Source of the DNA: Paracentrotus lividus
Lineage: Eukaryota; Echinodermata; Echinoidea; Camarodonta; Echinidae
Length of the DNA stretch: 64,000 bases
Assembly: GCA_940671915.1 (NCBI GenBank)
Contig: CALNVZ010002974.1
Coordinates: 20,863,017 to 20,927,016 of the forward strand
Direction of reading: 5' to 3'
Made by a program: the position numbers and the translations under genes. The notes under the pieces were generated by a model. That model was given only the letters and a program-made list of their open reading frames with translations. It was not told where the DNA came from and ran no database searches. This document shows positions 1 through 10,631 of this stretch, one piece after another. Positions within the stretch are counted from its first letter, which is position 1; each line of letters opens with the position of its first letter.

Positions 1-259
1 CATGAAGGAAAAAAACAACACTAGAGGGGTCTAGTCTAGGCCTACCAATTATTTCCATAAGATGACAAAAATATCTTCTGGAACGTGTTACTGTTTTAAT
101 AGTAATCACACTAATATTTTGCCATAGTCCCAACATGGTTTTGCTGCTAGCGTGATCAAGCAGAAATTCTACAGCCTAGATTTATAATAATATCTCATTT
201 TAAAACCACAACTCTGAAATTGTTTTATTCCTGATTCTTTTAGGTACAGCCATGAAGTG

Positions 260-421
260 ATGGCAGAGTTTGGTGAAAGCCGCAATCATTTAGACCAAGG
301 ACTTGAAGAAATCATGAAGCAGCCTATCAAGAAGCTTGAACCGGCGATTAACAGGTTCACCAAGCTAGCCATACCACTGGACCTAGAAAGGCTTGCCAAC
401 CACTGCAGAAACATTCAAAAG
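260..421 (+). CDS. STX17: STX17 coding exon 1 (residues 1-54)
   Basis: The exon probably begins at 244, after a pyrimidine-rich acceptor ending TTTTAG, so the transcript has at least one non-coding exon upstream of the window. The start is ATG at 260 (G at -3, G at +4). A two-codon reading frame ATG AAG TGA at 252-260 overlaps it, so its stop and the main start share bases. The exon encodes a roughly 25-residue leader, longer than in vertebrates, then the first Habc helix (LEPAINRFTKLAIPLDLERL). It ends in phase 0 at AAG before GTGCTC. Confidence 0.9.
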
Positions 422-3400
422 GTGCTCTTACTTTATTATTCTTTCTACTCTCCTTATACTGTGTGTTTACTTGTCTTTCCTTCAATATCTCTGATGCTAT
501 CCCACACACGTGACAATTAAAGTATGCTGAAAGCCTGTGTTGACTAAAAATTGAGTCTAGAATTCCTGATACTCACCACACTAGTTCATGTTTAAGATCT
601 TTTTATTGTACTGTACATTATGTTTATTTTTTCCTTCAATTTTGTTTTTAAACAAAGAGTATCAACTTCGAGCTGCATGTACATTTTGTTTGTTATTTCA
701 ATGAAGCAACTCAATGAATTAGACGTTTATGTAAATTGTATTTTCTATTTTGGGTTGTTTAGTTTCAACAACTGCAGCAGTGGGATAAGCTCAGAGTGGA
801 ACAAATCAACGCCAGAAGAACTGTACAAGTAAGTAGTAATACATAAGCTCCATTTTACTTGCATCTTATATATCTGCAGACGGAATATTCGTGTCTCCCT
901 CTATTTTGAAACACACATATACACCACTTTCATTGGAAAGAATTTTCAAGATTGAATGAGGTAGAACTATCAGAAGTAGAGTAAGAAGAGTTGAAATATG
1001 TTCCCAAGGAAAATTTGCTTTTGATCTTATTTTTTGTTTTGTTATAGTGATATTAGCTTTTATGAATTTATCTTTGTGTGAATAAAGGAGGTGCGCTGCT
1101 TGTTTTTGCGAATGTTTGTATGTCTGTAGGTTCCTTGATCTGAAAATGAATTCTTCTGAAGATCAGTTGGTCCGAAAATTAAATGGAGTATGTAAGACTT
1201 AAGTACCCTATTACATTTTTGGACTTTTGAGTCCTTTCATTTTCCGGAAAAACAGATTTTCAGAACAATCACCTTATTTCATTTTCAGACTAACCATCCT
1301 GATTTATTGCTTTGTTCCCCCTACTTCTCTTTTCTCCTCATGGTAGCAACTCAAGGCCAACGTCAGGGAAATGGAGAAGGTCAGATTACAGGTCAGTGAT
1401 GACGACCTTGAGACATTCGATGACCAGGTCTCGCCGGTCAAGGAAGAGGTCATCCAGGCAGTAGTAAAGGTTATTGAACTTTGCGGAGTCGAGAGTTCAC
1501 CGCTGGACGGAATCATGACACAGTCGTTGACAGAGTCGCTGCTGAACTCAGATGAGGCTCTGCGCTCTAGATTCCGACATACAAACTCATTAGAAGGTAC
1601 ATGATGACATTGTTCATATTCAGAGTCAGGTGACACAGTATTTGCTCCGGCAACAATTGTTTTGGGCTTTATTTCATCTGAGATGATACATTGTAGGTTT
1701 CGGGTTGAGGCTGGGCATAGTGTTAAACCCACGGCCCAGTTGCATGCAGAGTTACTATTATAGTAACTTTGCCATCAATTGTATCTTTCATGAAATACTG
1801 CATTTTGATTGGCTAATGAGCAATTTTACCATGGTAGTTACCATTGATGGCAAAGTTACATGTACTATAATTGTAACTCTTATGGAACAGTGCCTTGGAC
1901 CAAAGTAATTCATTTGATTAGTGTACATGATTTACCATGGAGTAATTTTCGCTGGATTAATTGTCCTGGAATTGACTTAACCCTTAAGCACCTAAACTGC
2001 CCGAAACAGCCTGTCAGCTCACTCACTAAACTGCCTGTTTTATGCATGCTATAGTCATGATAATATAAAAATATTTGATCCATGCCCATACTTGTTGTGC
2101 ATTACCAATGGGATGTGTGCTGTCTGATTCTGCACAAAAAAAGTATGTTTTACAAGTATTTCTTATTGAAACACCCTGATGAAAACACAGCTAAACCAAT
2201 TCCATTATGGAGTAAGCTGAAACTTTTCACTCAGTCTCTTGGTGCTAATCCTTGTAGCTTACAAGCAGTATGATGTACATGTAGTGATCCCTTCACATGT
2301 TCTATTGAATTTGATGGCGTGCTTGTATGGACTAAAAGAGACAAATTTTAGCATATCGGTTATATGCAATTTACAATGTTTGGTTTTTTCTTATCCAAGA
2401 GACTTGACTTCAGTAAAACAAAATCACTTTCCTTCTAATAGTATTCTGTGTTTCAAAGTGTTAATTTTCATTGTTTTTATGCCCTTGTGTTTCCAGGGAT
2501 AATCATTTTTTTTTTTTAATCACCTATATTATTCTTCGCTCCTGCTTTTATAACATTAACCCATATCCAGCGAGTAGTCCCACTTCTTCCGCGGACTCCA
2601 CAGATGCTCTTCCAGAGAACCCTCCCCAAGAAACCAGTGATACCCATCCACTTATTCACAATCAGCAACAACAGCAAACTCCAGAAGTTGAGATGCCCTC
2701 TCAGGAGGTTCAAGAATCCTGGGATATGTTGAAGACTGAACTGGTAGAACTTAACAGTCTCACGCATGAGTTTGCTGCTCAAGTACAGGCAAGTTTTGGT
2801 CCAACGTGGTTAAAATTTAAGGACTGAATTGTTTCGAACTGACAAGTAATACTGCTAATGGGCAACTCCATGATTAGTTTTGTTACTTTTTATGGTACAC
2901 CGTGCTCTAAGGTTGGCTTCTATGTAAAGACACCTTGATATCATATTTCAAGTTTTGTAGTGTCAATACTACTTCACGTCATCTAACAGAATCATGAGGC
3001 ATGGTTCAGTAAGTGACAACAGGAACTTAAATGTTGGTTAGCTACGCTACCAAAAGTGGACATGGTTTTTTTTGGGGACAGACTTTGTCCCTAAAGTTTC
3101 CGCAAACTAAGTTCAACTAAAGCAAACTGTGACATTCATGTTATTGCTGATGAGTTGGCAAGCCTTTTGATATATGATATTTCCTGAATAGCTTGATATT
3201 TTTCTGTAGAAGCAACAAAAACATGGTTAGTTACATTATAGTTACGTTACATTTTGTCCAGTGAACTTACGGAGGTCATTTCACTCCCTTGAATCCAATT
3301 GCATATCTTGTGGTCTCTGAAATGTAAAAATGTGTTTATCTTTTCCCTTTTAGCTAAGTGTGAATGATGAAATATTAAACGAACCTTGTGTAATTTGCAT

Positions 3401-6396
3401 TTTAATGAAATTTATTGTACCACATCCCCAAATGTAAAATTTCAATGATGGCTTGAAGAAGTCAACAAAAATGAATTACTTTTTATTAAATTGAATTGAA
3501 AGACCTTTGTCATTTAAGAACATCCATGGCATTATATTATTGATAAATCAAATAATCTGCTCAGGAGAGAGACTTTTTTTTTTTTTTTTTGAAAAATGAC
3601 CAATAATTCATGCAATAATAGTAATATATTTTTTAATAATGATATTTTTTTAAAGTGCTTTTCAAAAAGCACTTTTCCACATATAAATACTGTAGTTATA
3701 TTTATGATAATAATAATAGTAAAAACTTATTTACCCAGAGTAGCCACTTACAATGTAGGCTCTTATGAATTGTTCTCCAAGTAGGCCTGACATAACATTA
3801 TATAAATAGTGCATGCTCTACAATGCAACATACTAGATTATGTGCACGACAAATACTAAATTATCCCGAGGGCACATTTATTTCACCGAGGCCGTAGGCC
3901 GAGTTGAAACAGATGTGCACGAGGGATAATTTAGTATTTGGAGTTCACATAGTCAGTAATGTTGCATTAATAGAGCATGCACTATTTATTATAGTAAATA
4001 GACCCTAGATCTTTGACCTTGCCTAATCTGGTTTTATCTTTGCCAATGGTTGCCAAACTTTTGGTGCTAATTAAGCTATTGTGGCGTATATTGTTGCTCC
4101 GCGTATCTATTGTTGTGCGCACCACTTAACTGTTATTACGCGCTAGCGCAACAAGGCAATCAATTTTACCATTCATCTTAACACAGGTAAAAACCGTTCA
4201 ATATAACAAAAAAAAACGTTCAATATAACAAAAACCGTTCACTATAACAAAAACGTGAATGACACGTGACATCATTTCAACCAATCACAACTCTTAAAAT
4301 ACTACCACTATTTACTATAATATGTTATTATTATGTTACAATGCTAAGCGCCTGGCTAGAAGGCAGAGGGTCCCATTTTAAAGTCTTTGGCATGACTTGG
4401 CTAGGGGGATCAAACCCACAACCTCCCGTTCATGAGATGGGCGCTCTCTGATTGAGCCAACATGCCCAGTTTTTACTCCATTATGATTCAGGTTATGTAA
4501 GGTAAGATTTAGGGGGCAGTGTTAGTAGTCCAACATGTATTTAACCATTAATATTATAGTTTTTCTTACATTTATGATCAAAATCAATACCAATGTTTAT
4601 TTTTTTCATTTTTTTTTTTTTATAATGCTTGTATTAATATGCAAATTGATGTGTAGATTTTTCTTTCGAACTTCTTCTTTGTCTCCTTGTATTAAATCAC
4701 AGGCACAACAAGAACATGTTGACAGTATACAGAACAATATTCAGGTTGCTCAGACCAATATCCACACAGGTGTCAAACATCTCCTCAAGGTGAGAACTGC
4801 TGTAAAACCAGAAACATTCATGACAAGAAACTTTCACAAATTGGAGCCGACGGCCATTTTCGCGGAATGAAACTTATGCAAATTGCCGACCATCAACTTA
4901 CTTGTACAGTATTGTACTAGCATTCAATGCACTTTCGTGGGCATTTTTCATAATCTTGCCTCACGAAATTTGCCAAAGTATCATGCGCACAAATATTTCA
5001 GGTTTTACAGTATTGATTATGGTCCACTCACTCTTATTATAACAAGGTACAAATACCTTATTAGCAGGTTGGCACATGTTTGCATTTAGAAAAGTGAGAA
5101 TTGCCTCGTTAAAACAAGATCTTGTTGTATCCATTCCGAAGAGACCTTTAAAAAAATGAAATAACTTGGGAAAAATTTTATTTTTAAATCACAGATTCTT
5201 TTAAAAGGGATCTTACCTTCAAAGTTTAAAAACTTTTAGATATTATAAACCCACCACAGATTCCTTTTTAAACTTTACAAATCTTTTCCTCTGATATTGC
5301 TATCTTTACATTACTGCCAATTGTATCTTGTCAGAGAGATGAAGCATTCAAACTTACAAACCCCTGATGCCTTTTTTTTTTCTTTGACTTTTGTTTAAAG
5401 TTGTTCAGAGTGGAGAAATGCTATTCATGTGTTTGTTTTTGTTTTTGAGGGTTTCTTTGGAAGGGGGGAGGCCTATACCTGAGTATCATTTTAGTACCGG
5501 GTAATTGTGGGTCATTCACTAAAAAAGAAAAAATCTTTATGATATAGATCTTTACTGACAAGCATTGATTGTTATCCATGTTTACAAGTGACATTCATGT
5601 ATGTTGTTTGAAGGAGATCAGAATTTTACTAAAGATCTTTTGTCAATGCTGAATAGTCAAGCACTGTCAATTTGAGTTGTTGTTAATGATAAATGCCTAT
5701 ATTGACTATGTCAAATACCCAGGGGCCTGTTTCTCAAAACCGTCATAAGTCTAAGTTCATGGACAGCCCATAGGGACAAGTGTTGTAGAATTAACACGTG
5801 TTTCAATAGAATGTCCACGAACTTACACTTACAACGGTTTCAAGAAACGGGCCCCTGTATTTCATTGATGCATTATTTATCAGTGATAGATATGATATGC
5901 ATGGCTAGATTTATACCCACCTGAATGGTTGACAGAAGTTCTTAACTCCAAGTTCCTAGATTCAAAATCAAGGTTATATTATAGTGCACATTAGAAAGGC
6001 ATTAATCTTCATTACCTAGTCCCTAGGGCAGTATGAATCTGGCATTCTAAATGTTTACTTACTTCCATGTACATGTTCATTTATAGGCCTATGACCAATA
6101 AATGTGTCAAACCAACTCATTCTCTAAATTATCCTTGATTCATACAGGCATCTACATACAAAGCAGCTATGCTACCAATAGGTGGCGCTCTTATAGGAGG
6201 AATTGTGGGCGGGCCTGTAGGAATCGTCGCTGGTATGAAGGTTGGTGCTGCTGCGGCCCTTGGAGGCGGGGCTATAGGGTTCTTAAGTGGACGAGCGATC
6301 AAGAAACGGCAAGAGAAGAAGATTCAAATGGAAATGTCGGTGCTCACAAATGGAACTCTGGAAGACAGTGTGGTAGAGTCCAGAAAAGATAAGTGA
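260..6396 (+). CDS. STX17: Syntaxin-17, six coding exons (complete CDS)
   Basis: Joining 260-421, 763-828, 1347-1596, 2571-2788, 4703-4789 and 6148-6396 gives one open frame of 343 residues. In animals STX17 is the Qa-SNARE of completed autophagosomes; it pairs with SNAP29 and VAMP8 and recruits HOPS for fusion with lysosomes, and it also acts at ER-mitochondria contacts. Visible here: an LEPAINRF-type start of the Habc helices near residue 26, a glutamine- and proline-rich linker (about 160-200), a SNARE motif (about 205-266) with 0-layer Gln at 234, and a C-terminal hairpin of two glycine-rich membrane segments (about 270-290 and 294-310) separated by Lys292. That double hairpin is diagnostic of STX17 and unlike other syntaxins. 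Human STX17 has 302 residues; the extra length is at the N terminus, the linker and the tail. Identity by recognition, not by search. Confidence 0.93.
422..1346 (+). other. STX17 introns 1 and 2
   Basis: Intron 1 (422-762) and intron 2 (829-1346) flank exon 2. Both have GT-AG ends and are AT-rich. I see no repeat element, RNA gene or further exon in either. Confidence 0.7.
763..828 (+). CDS. STX17: STX17 coding exon 2 (residues 55-76)
   Basis: A 66-nt exon between TTGTTTAG and GTAAGT, phase 0 on both sides. It encodes a helix containing QQWDKLRVEQINARRTVQ, which corresponds to the WDKLHEEHINAGRTVQ stretch of vertebrate STX17. This is the best-conserved N-terminal segment and a strong part of the identification. 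Confidence 0.9.
1347..1596 (+). CDS. STX17: STX17 coding exon 3 (residues 77-160)
   Basis: A 250-nt exon after ATGGTAG, ending in phase 1 (GAA G) before GTACAT. It encodes the rest of the Habc-like helices, including REMEKVRLQVSDDDLE and VSPVKEEV, which match the REIEKLCLKVRKDDL and IDPVKEE blocks of vertebrate STX17, then a diverged serine-rich stretch. A fragment of a repeat also found near 32.9 kb starts about 30 bases downstream of the donor. Confidence 0.9.
1629..1732 (-). repeat. Fragment of the GCTCCGGCGACAATTGCTCC repeat family
   Basis: The segment contains ATTTGCTCCGGCAACAATTG followed by GGGCTTTATTTCATCT and a degenerate GGGTT-rich stretch ending CATAGTGTTAAA. The same order of blocks is seen in the complement of the complete element at about 32836-33047. 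One end is present and the other is replaced by the next MITE. It lies in STX17 intron 3. Confidence 0.6.
1733..1897. mobile_element. MITE with long imperfect inverted ends (STX17 intron 3)
   Basis: The left arm (GAGTTACTATTATAGTAACT then TTGCCATCAAT) is the imperfect reverse complement of the right arm (ATTGATGGCAAAGTTAC then TATAATTGTAACTC). The arms are about 45 bp around a short AT-rich centre with ATTGGCTAATGAG. There is no coding capacity. The exact ends and target duplication are unclear. Confidence 0.65.
2571..2788 (+). CDS. STX17: STX17 coding exon 4 (residues 160-232): linker and first half of SNARE motif
   Basis: The exon follows CCATATCCAG and completes the split codon G-CG (Ala160). 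It encodes a low-complexity linker with five consecutive Gln, then ESWDMLKTELVELNSLTHEF, the N-terminal SNARE layers (vertebrate ESWETLEADLIELSQLVTDF). To keep the SNARE heptads in register with the next exon, it must end at CAG 2788, immediately before GCAAGT. That makes the donor GC rather than GT. The only nearby GT (in CAAGTACAG) would delete Val-Gln and break the heptad. Confidence 0.88.
3800..3990. mobile_element. Foldback MITE, nearly palindromic
   Basis: The segment reads AATAGTGCATGCTCTA...CAATGCAACATACT and returns as AGTAATGTTGCATTAATAGAGCATGCACTATT. Inner blocks (AAATACTAAATTATCCC with GGGATAATTTAGTATTTG) are also complementary. Arms of roughly 75-80 bp surround a centre with CGAGGCCGTAGGCCGAG. 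Such a sequence would fold into one long hairpin in RNA. It is non-coding. Confidence 0.75.
3989..4320. mobile_element. Short inverted-end element with tandem CGTTCAATATAACAAAA units
   Basis: TATAGTAAATAG at 3990 is answered by CTATTTACTATA at 4308. Between about 4195 and 4255 a 17-20 bp unit, CGTTCAATATAACAAAA, occurs three times with small changes. The element directly abuts the foldback MITE on its left and may be one compound insertion with it. Confidence 0.5.
4342..4470 (-). mobile_element. tRNA-derived SINE
   Basis: On the minus strand the head reads TGGCTCAATCAGAGAGC (A-box-like, 4443-4459), an anticodon-arm-like stem and loop around CTCATGA, then GGTTGTGGGTTTGATCCCC (B box, 4406-4424). 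This is the internal RNA polymerase III promoter arrangement of tRNAs. The 5' acceptor stem has no matching 3' strand and is followed by an unrelated tail (CTAGCCAAGTCATGCC...), so it is a SINE and not a functional tRNA gene. Family not assigned. Confidence 0.75.
4703..4789 (+). CDS. STX17: STX17 coding exon 5 (residues 233-261): central SNARE layers
   Basis: An 87-nt, phase-0 exon between ATTAAATCACAG and GTGAGA. It encodes AQQEHVDSIQNNIQ and the following heptads to HLLK. The first Gln of AQQEH aligns with the 0-layer glutamine of Qa-SNAREs (VNSQQEKIDSI in vertebrate STX17), so the ionic-layer residue is intact. It sits one codon after the exon 4-5 junction, where the non-canonical donor is. 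Confidence 0.92.
4790..6147 (+). other. STX17 intron 5
   Basis: A GT-AG intron of 1358 bp. Apart from the MITE at 5720-5857 it is AT-rich and holds no feature I can support. Confidence 0.7.
5720..5857. mobile_element. MITE with CAGGGGCCTGTTTCT ends
   Basis: The left end CAGGGGCCTGTTTCTCAAAA and right end AAGAAACGGGCCCCTG form terminal inverted repeats of about 24 bp (left ...AAACCGT, right ACGGTTT...). Inside, AAGTTCATGGACA and TGTCCACGAACTT are also complementary. At 138 bp it is a typical short non-autonomous DNA transposon. Confidence 0.75.
6148..6396 (+). CDS. STX17: STX17 coding exon 6 (residues 262-343): end of SNARE motif, membrane hairpin, tail
   Basis: The exon follows TTCATACAG and ends at TGA 6394-6396. 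It encodes the last SNARE turn (ASTYKAA), then GGALIGGIVGGPVGIVAG and GAAAALGGGAIGFLSG, the two glycine-zipper membrane segments known from STX17 to target it to autophagosomes. A basic cytosolic tail (KKRQEKK) and about 25 polar residues follow. The last 120 or so coding bases and the start of the UTR are duplicated twice immediately downstream. Confidence 0.93.
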   Translation, partial: ASTYKAAMLPIGGALIGGIVGGPVGIVAGMKVGAAAALGGGAIGFLSGRAIKKRQEKKIQMEMSVLTNGTLEDSVVESRKDK

Positions 6397-6760
6397 AAGA
6401 GAAAAGAACGATCATTTGACTTGAGTCGAAATTGGACAGGTTACAGGTTTCATGAGTGGTCAGAGGCATCGGGAAACCAATTGGAAGAAGAAGGAGACTC
6501 AAATGGAAACTTCGGTGCTCACAATCGAACCTCTGGAAGACAGTGTGTTAAAGTCCAAAGAAGACAAGTGAGACAAACGGGTTCGATCATTTGAGATGTG
6601 CAGAAATTGGACGGGATATGGGCTTCATGAGTGGACAGAGGCATCAAGAAAAAAAATTGAAAAAGGAAGAAGATTCAAATGGAAATGTTGGTACTCTCAA
6701 ATGGAACTCAAGAGGACATAGTTGTAGAGTCCAGAAAAGACAAATGAAAGAGACGACTAA
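6275..6760 (+). repeat. Tandem triplication of the STX17 tail and proximal 3' UTR
   Basis: Three direct copies with a period of about 169-175 bp begin near 6275, 6443 and 6616. Shared blocks are TTCATGAGTGG-like, GAAGAAGATTCAAATGGAAA, TGGTGCTCACAAATGGAACT-like, AGAGTCCAGAAAAGA and CGATCATTTGA. Copy 1 contains the real stop codon; copies 2 and 3 lie downstream of it, have frame-disrupting changes and are untranslated. The segment arose by local duplication of the end of the last coding exon. Confidence 0.85.
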
Positions 6761-6903
6761 AAATGCTTCTCAGTGAATTATACTATGGATGGAAACTAAT
6801 CCACATTGGAGCACCAATGTGGAACATCTGGATACTCGGGGAGTCTCGTTAAGCCCCTCCCTCTCCCTCATCAATGATTATTCCTTGATGCACCTGTAGG
6901 TGA

Positions 6904-6909
6904 AATAAA
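6904..6909 (+). terminator. Candidate proximal poly(A) signal of STX17
   Basis: AATAAA in TGAAATAAACTTTTC, 508 bases after the stop codon and just past the tail triplication. It is the first canonical hexamer in the sense direction here. The downstream sequence is only weakly T/GT-rich, so a distal site may also be used. Confidence 0.45.
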
Positions 6910-7320
6910 CTTTTCAAGAAGTTTATCAAAATATGTGAATGAATAAGATGCTTCAAGAATTTCTTTCCCTTTCCAGAGAGTGCGTTTTTCCAAAAATATT
7001 GCCCATACCCCACTTCAAAAAACAATAATGTAGCATATATGTTTTATGTTTAATATGTTACAGCATGTTCTCAAAATTTTTTACATATATTTCAATGCAT
7101 AACCCTACTAATCACAGAGAAGATATTCACAAACGATGGTCTAAGAACATTAAAGCAGGGCTCCGCACTAACATTTTTGTGCAAAGTCGTGAATTATGCG
7201 CAAACTTATGAATGATAAACCTCGCTTGCTGAAATGGGTAAATAATTTTCTTGCCCACAAGTGTAAATTGGTTGCTTGTAGCAACCTGTTGGAGAATCTT
7301 CATCACATTAGGAGTATTTT

Positions 7321-7900
7321 TTGTCTCGCCTGAACGAAGTTCGGCAGAGACCTAGTGATCACTTTTCCTGTTGGTCAGATGGTCTGTTACGTTTTTAGTT
7401 TTTTGTGTAACTTGCTCTCATTTCTTTATTTCTGCATCATTTGTGTTCACACTTGGTACAAATGATACTTGGGTAATACCACATGTGTGTTGATAAGGAT
7501 GCTGAGATCAAAGGTCATATATAGGGGTCAAAAGGTCAACTTAAAGGTCAACTTTTTAAAAACTTTTTGTTTTCATTAATTCTCTGTCAATTGTGTTCAC
7601 ACTTGGTACAAATGATTTTTGGGTAATACCATATATCTGTTGATGAGGGTGATGAGATCAAAGTTCATATAGGGGTCAAAAGGTCAACTTAAAGGTCGAC
7701 TTTCTTAAACATGTCCTGATTTATTTATTTTTGCATAAATTTTGTTTAAACTTAGAATAAATGATAATTAGGTATTGTCACATATATGATACCTACAAAG
7801 GTTACATCAAAGGCCATCTTGGGGTCAAAAGGTCATATTGTGTGTTTTATTGATAGCGAAATCAGGCGAGACTCGTGGTTCGCGAACCACCTTGTTTAGA
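7321..7900. mobile_element. Element with GTCTCGCCTGA inverted ends and internal tandem copies
   Basis: GTCTCGCCTGA at 7323-7333 is matched by TCAGGCGAGAC at 7862-7872. Each end adjoins a short palindrome (GAACGAAGTTCG left, GTGGTTCGCGAACCAC right). Between them a block of about 150-170 bp starting near TTTGTGTTCACACTTGGTAC and containing AGGGGTCAAAAGGTCA is present three times, the third copy decayed. It is non-coding. The preceding 7155-7310 resembles a separate partial repeat (GGGCTCCGCACTAACATTTT). Confidence 0.7.
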
Positions 7901-10476
7901 AAGCATATAGTTTGATTTCTTCAAGTTTAAACAGACAGTTGCCAACTCTAAAGTGTTCTCTTCTCATTGAATAGTGGTGCCCAGATATGGCATGATGTAC
8001 AGCAATTCTAGTTTAAACCAACGCTAGTATATGTAGATGCAGCAGAGAATGATAAACATTCAATATCTGGGGAATCTTTTGAACTACATGTGGTATATTT
8101 TGTGGGACTATAGTGATAACTGCAAATAACTGAATGTCCATTATAATTTGTGTACTTAATGTACCTATTTTTTTTTATTTTTTTTTCGTTCTTTTTTTTT
8201 TTGGGGGGGGGGCTGCATTTACAAACACTTGTATCAACAAATATTTTGAAACGTGCTCTTGCCCCGTTGTGTATTACTAATATAATTTGAAGAATGTTTG
8301 GTTAACATTGTGCTTGTATTTTGATATATATATGTATGCAGCATTATATTTGTATGTGGACATTACTAAATATTTCATCATTTCATGTATAGTCAGGAAG
8401 GCCAGCATTTAAGACTTTATTTTCAAAGTTTTTTTTTGAAAACTGAACAAAGATGTAATTTGCAAGGTTTAAAGAGGTAAACTTTCAGTTTTTCCCTTCA
8501 GAATTAATTTAGAATTCAGTACTGGTGTGTTTATTTTGTACTGTGGATATCTATGGTGAATGTGTAATTCCCTCCCATGTACTAAATGTGGTTTCAAAAA
8601 GGGTGCATGTGGTAGATATACATTCATGAAATGGAAATTATACCACTGAACCTTTGTTTTTTCTTCTATTGTATTTAATAGTAGTCAGCTTTGAATTCTT
8701 AAATCTATATTATCTGAAATATATATTTTACGCACTGTATTCAGTTAACATGTCGTATCTGCAATTGTTGAGAGAGAGTGAGTTTTAGAAAGGATTTAAA
8801 AAGTATAAGGCAAACTCTCCCGTTGTGGCAGTATTATTTTTGTTATTTATAGTTGATGAAATGTATGATTGCATGTCGTAGACACTGATGACATTCAGTT
8901 TGAAACAATGTTCAATTTTTAAAGGATTTCGAGTATGGTCTTAAAACCGTAACTTCTATCCTAAAAATTAATGGAAACCTAGAGCAAATGTCTGATAACT
9001 GAATTTTTAAATGTGCAATGTATAGAAAACTCTTCCTTTACTGATATATTCTTTTTGTTCTCTCTTTCTTCATTTTTACTCATTTTTGCTGGAATCTACT
9101 CCCCTTCACCTGTTATTCAAAATTTCTTCCCTACTTTGCCTGAAAATGGGAGTTCTTTATCAGCTCAAATTTGTGTATTAACTTTTTTGTAATTTTTTAA
9201 AAATTTGTACATGGGGTGCACAAAAATTAATCAGTCTATGCAGAATGTTTAAAAATCAATGTATGATAGGGTTAATGGGTAATAATAATCATAATAAGAT
9301 TAATTTATATAGCGCAGTCACTATATTGACTTATATGACTTAGACTAAAACTGTAGTTATGATCCTTGTTTATGTGAGAGTTTTGTGTATTTTTTTGTCA
9401 AGTCTCCTACAGACGAATTCGGTTTGGGTGATGTTTTGTCTTGTGGGGCGGGCATTGCTGGGGGGTTACCCAGGTACTACGCATGCTCCATGTGTGCGTG
9501 ACATATAGCAATGGCCGCTGTTAAGCTACATTGCTATGAAGTTGAATTGGTCTATACTCAGTAGATGACTCATTCTGAGAAAATTGCTGATCTGTAATAC
9601 GCTGGTATAAAATATGCTTCCTTTATTTTGATTGCAAACTTTTGTCATATAAATTGCAGGCAGGTACAATGACTTTTCATTTAGAGCCCTAAAAATATAC
9701 TAGATATAGATCTGAAAGACCAAAGATGAACAAATGCTGTGTCTGTTTGCAATATGGAAAATTCAACATACCTGCAAGATTTTTAGGACAATTCATGCAA
9801 TATCTGATAGACATAGCCCTACAATTTTTTTCTATACACCTTTGTGTTTTTTGTTCCATTTGTTGTTATTTAGTTTGGAGCGGATATTATGTGTCAAAGC
9901 AACTTGTGATGTTATTATGCTAATGTAAACTTCTTCAGCTAAAGTCTGCCCCAGTTTGAATTAACTTTCTTCCTCTTATTTGAATTGATTTGTTCCAAGT
10001 CTGAAGTAGATAGACTTATCCATATGAGCACATTCAATGATGAAGCTTAATTGCTGAATTATCTGTTTATCAAACTTTGTGTGACAAGTTTGAAGTAGGC
10101 AGAAAATATGATTCACATGTATGTAGATGTTTACTCCCAGACTTTTAACCATTTTGGTTGAATTTCTTCATGGGCCAAGTCTAACCACAGTCAAAATTTG
10201 AAATGTTGATTAGAATTGGAGCCCTCTATTAGGCCTATAGAGATTGGCCAGCCCTGTTACAGTTCACTGCAGCATAGTGCATGTTATGCTTTTTAGGCAA
10301 GCACAAGATACTGGTATACAAGAAAAGGTGTCATGGTAGCAAAACCCAACTGTAACTGAGTTTACCCAACTCTATAATAGAGAGCTTTGATCATGTTTAT
10401 TATTTATTCCTCTTGTAAATAATGTGAATAAGTTAACAAGTGCCTGTGTGAATACTGTATTTTAATGTTTACACAG
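7901..10476 (+). other. STX17 distal 3' UTR or downstream flank
   Basis: AT-rich sequence with no ORF resembling a protein and little obvious transposon content. It holds a T-run followed by ten G (8203-8212). The absence of clear MITEs up to the AATAAA at 10477 would fit a long 3' UTR, but this is only an inference. Confidence 0.35.
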
Positions 10477-10482
10477 AATAAA
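10477..10482 (+). terminator. Candidate distal poly(A) signal
   Basis: AATAAA in ACACAGAATAAACTAATC, followed within about 25-40 bases by a GT/T-rich stretch (TTGCTTGTATATGTGTTTTC). This is the better canonical signal plus downstream element, and it precedes a change to simple-repeat-rich DNA. Confidence 0.4.
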
Positions 10483-10631
10483 CTAATCAAATCATTTGCT
10501 TGTATATGTGTTTTCTCTTCTCTTTTTTTTATTGATTTTCTGTATATTATTTTTTTTTTCTTAGTTGTTTTAGATGAAATTCTTCAGGGGGATGCTATAC
10601 ATGTATTGGTAGAAATGAATGTGTAAGCGCA

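Larger units (their letters stand above)
2789..4702 (+). other. STX17 intron 4, apparent GC-AG intron
   Basis: The donor is CAG/GCAAGT, the consensus of the minor GC-AG class. The acceptor is ATTAAATCACAG. The intron carries a foldback element, a second inverted-end element and a SINE in its 3' half. The part 2830-3780 holds AT-rich DNA with a T-tract near 3575 and no recognised feature. Confidence 0.8.

Noticed and set aside
1304..1732. 142-codon minus-strand frame
   Set aside because: It is the antisense shadow of STX17 exon 3.
4400..4470. A minus-strand tRNA gene
   Set aside because: A and B boxes are present, but there is no paired acceptor stem and the sequence continues into an unrelated tail, so it is a SINE head.
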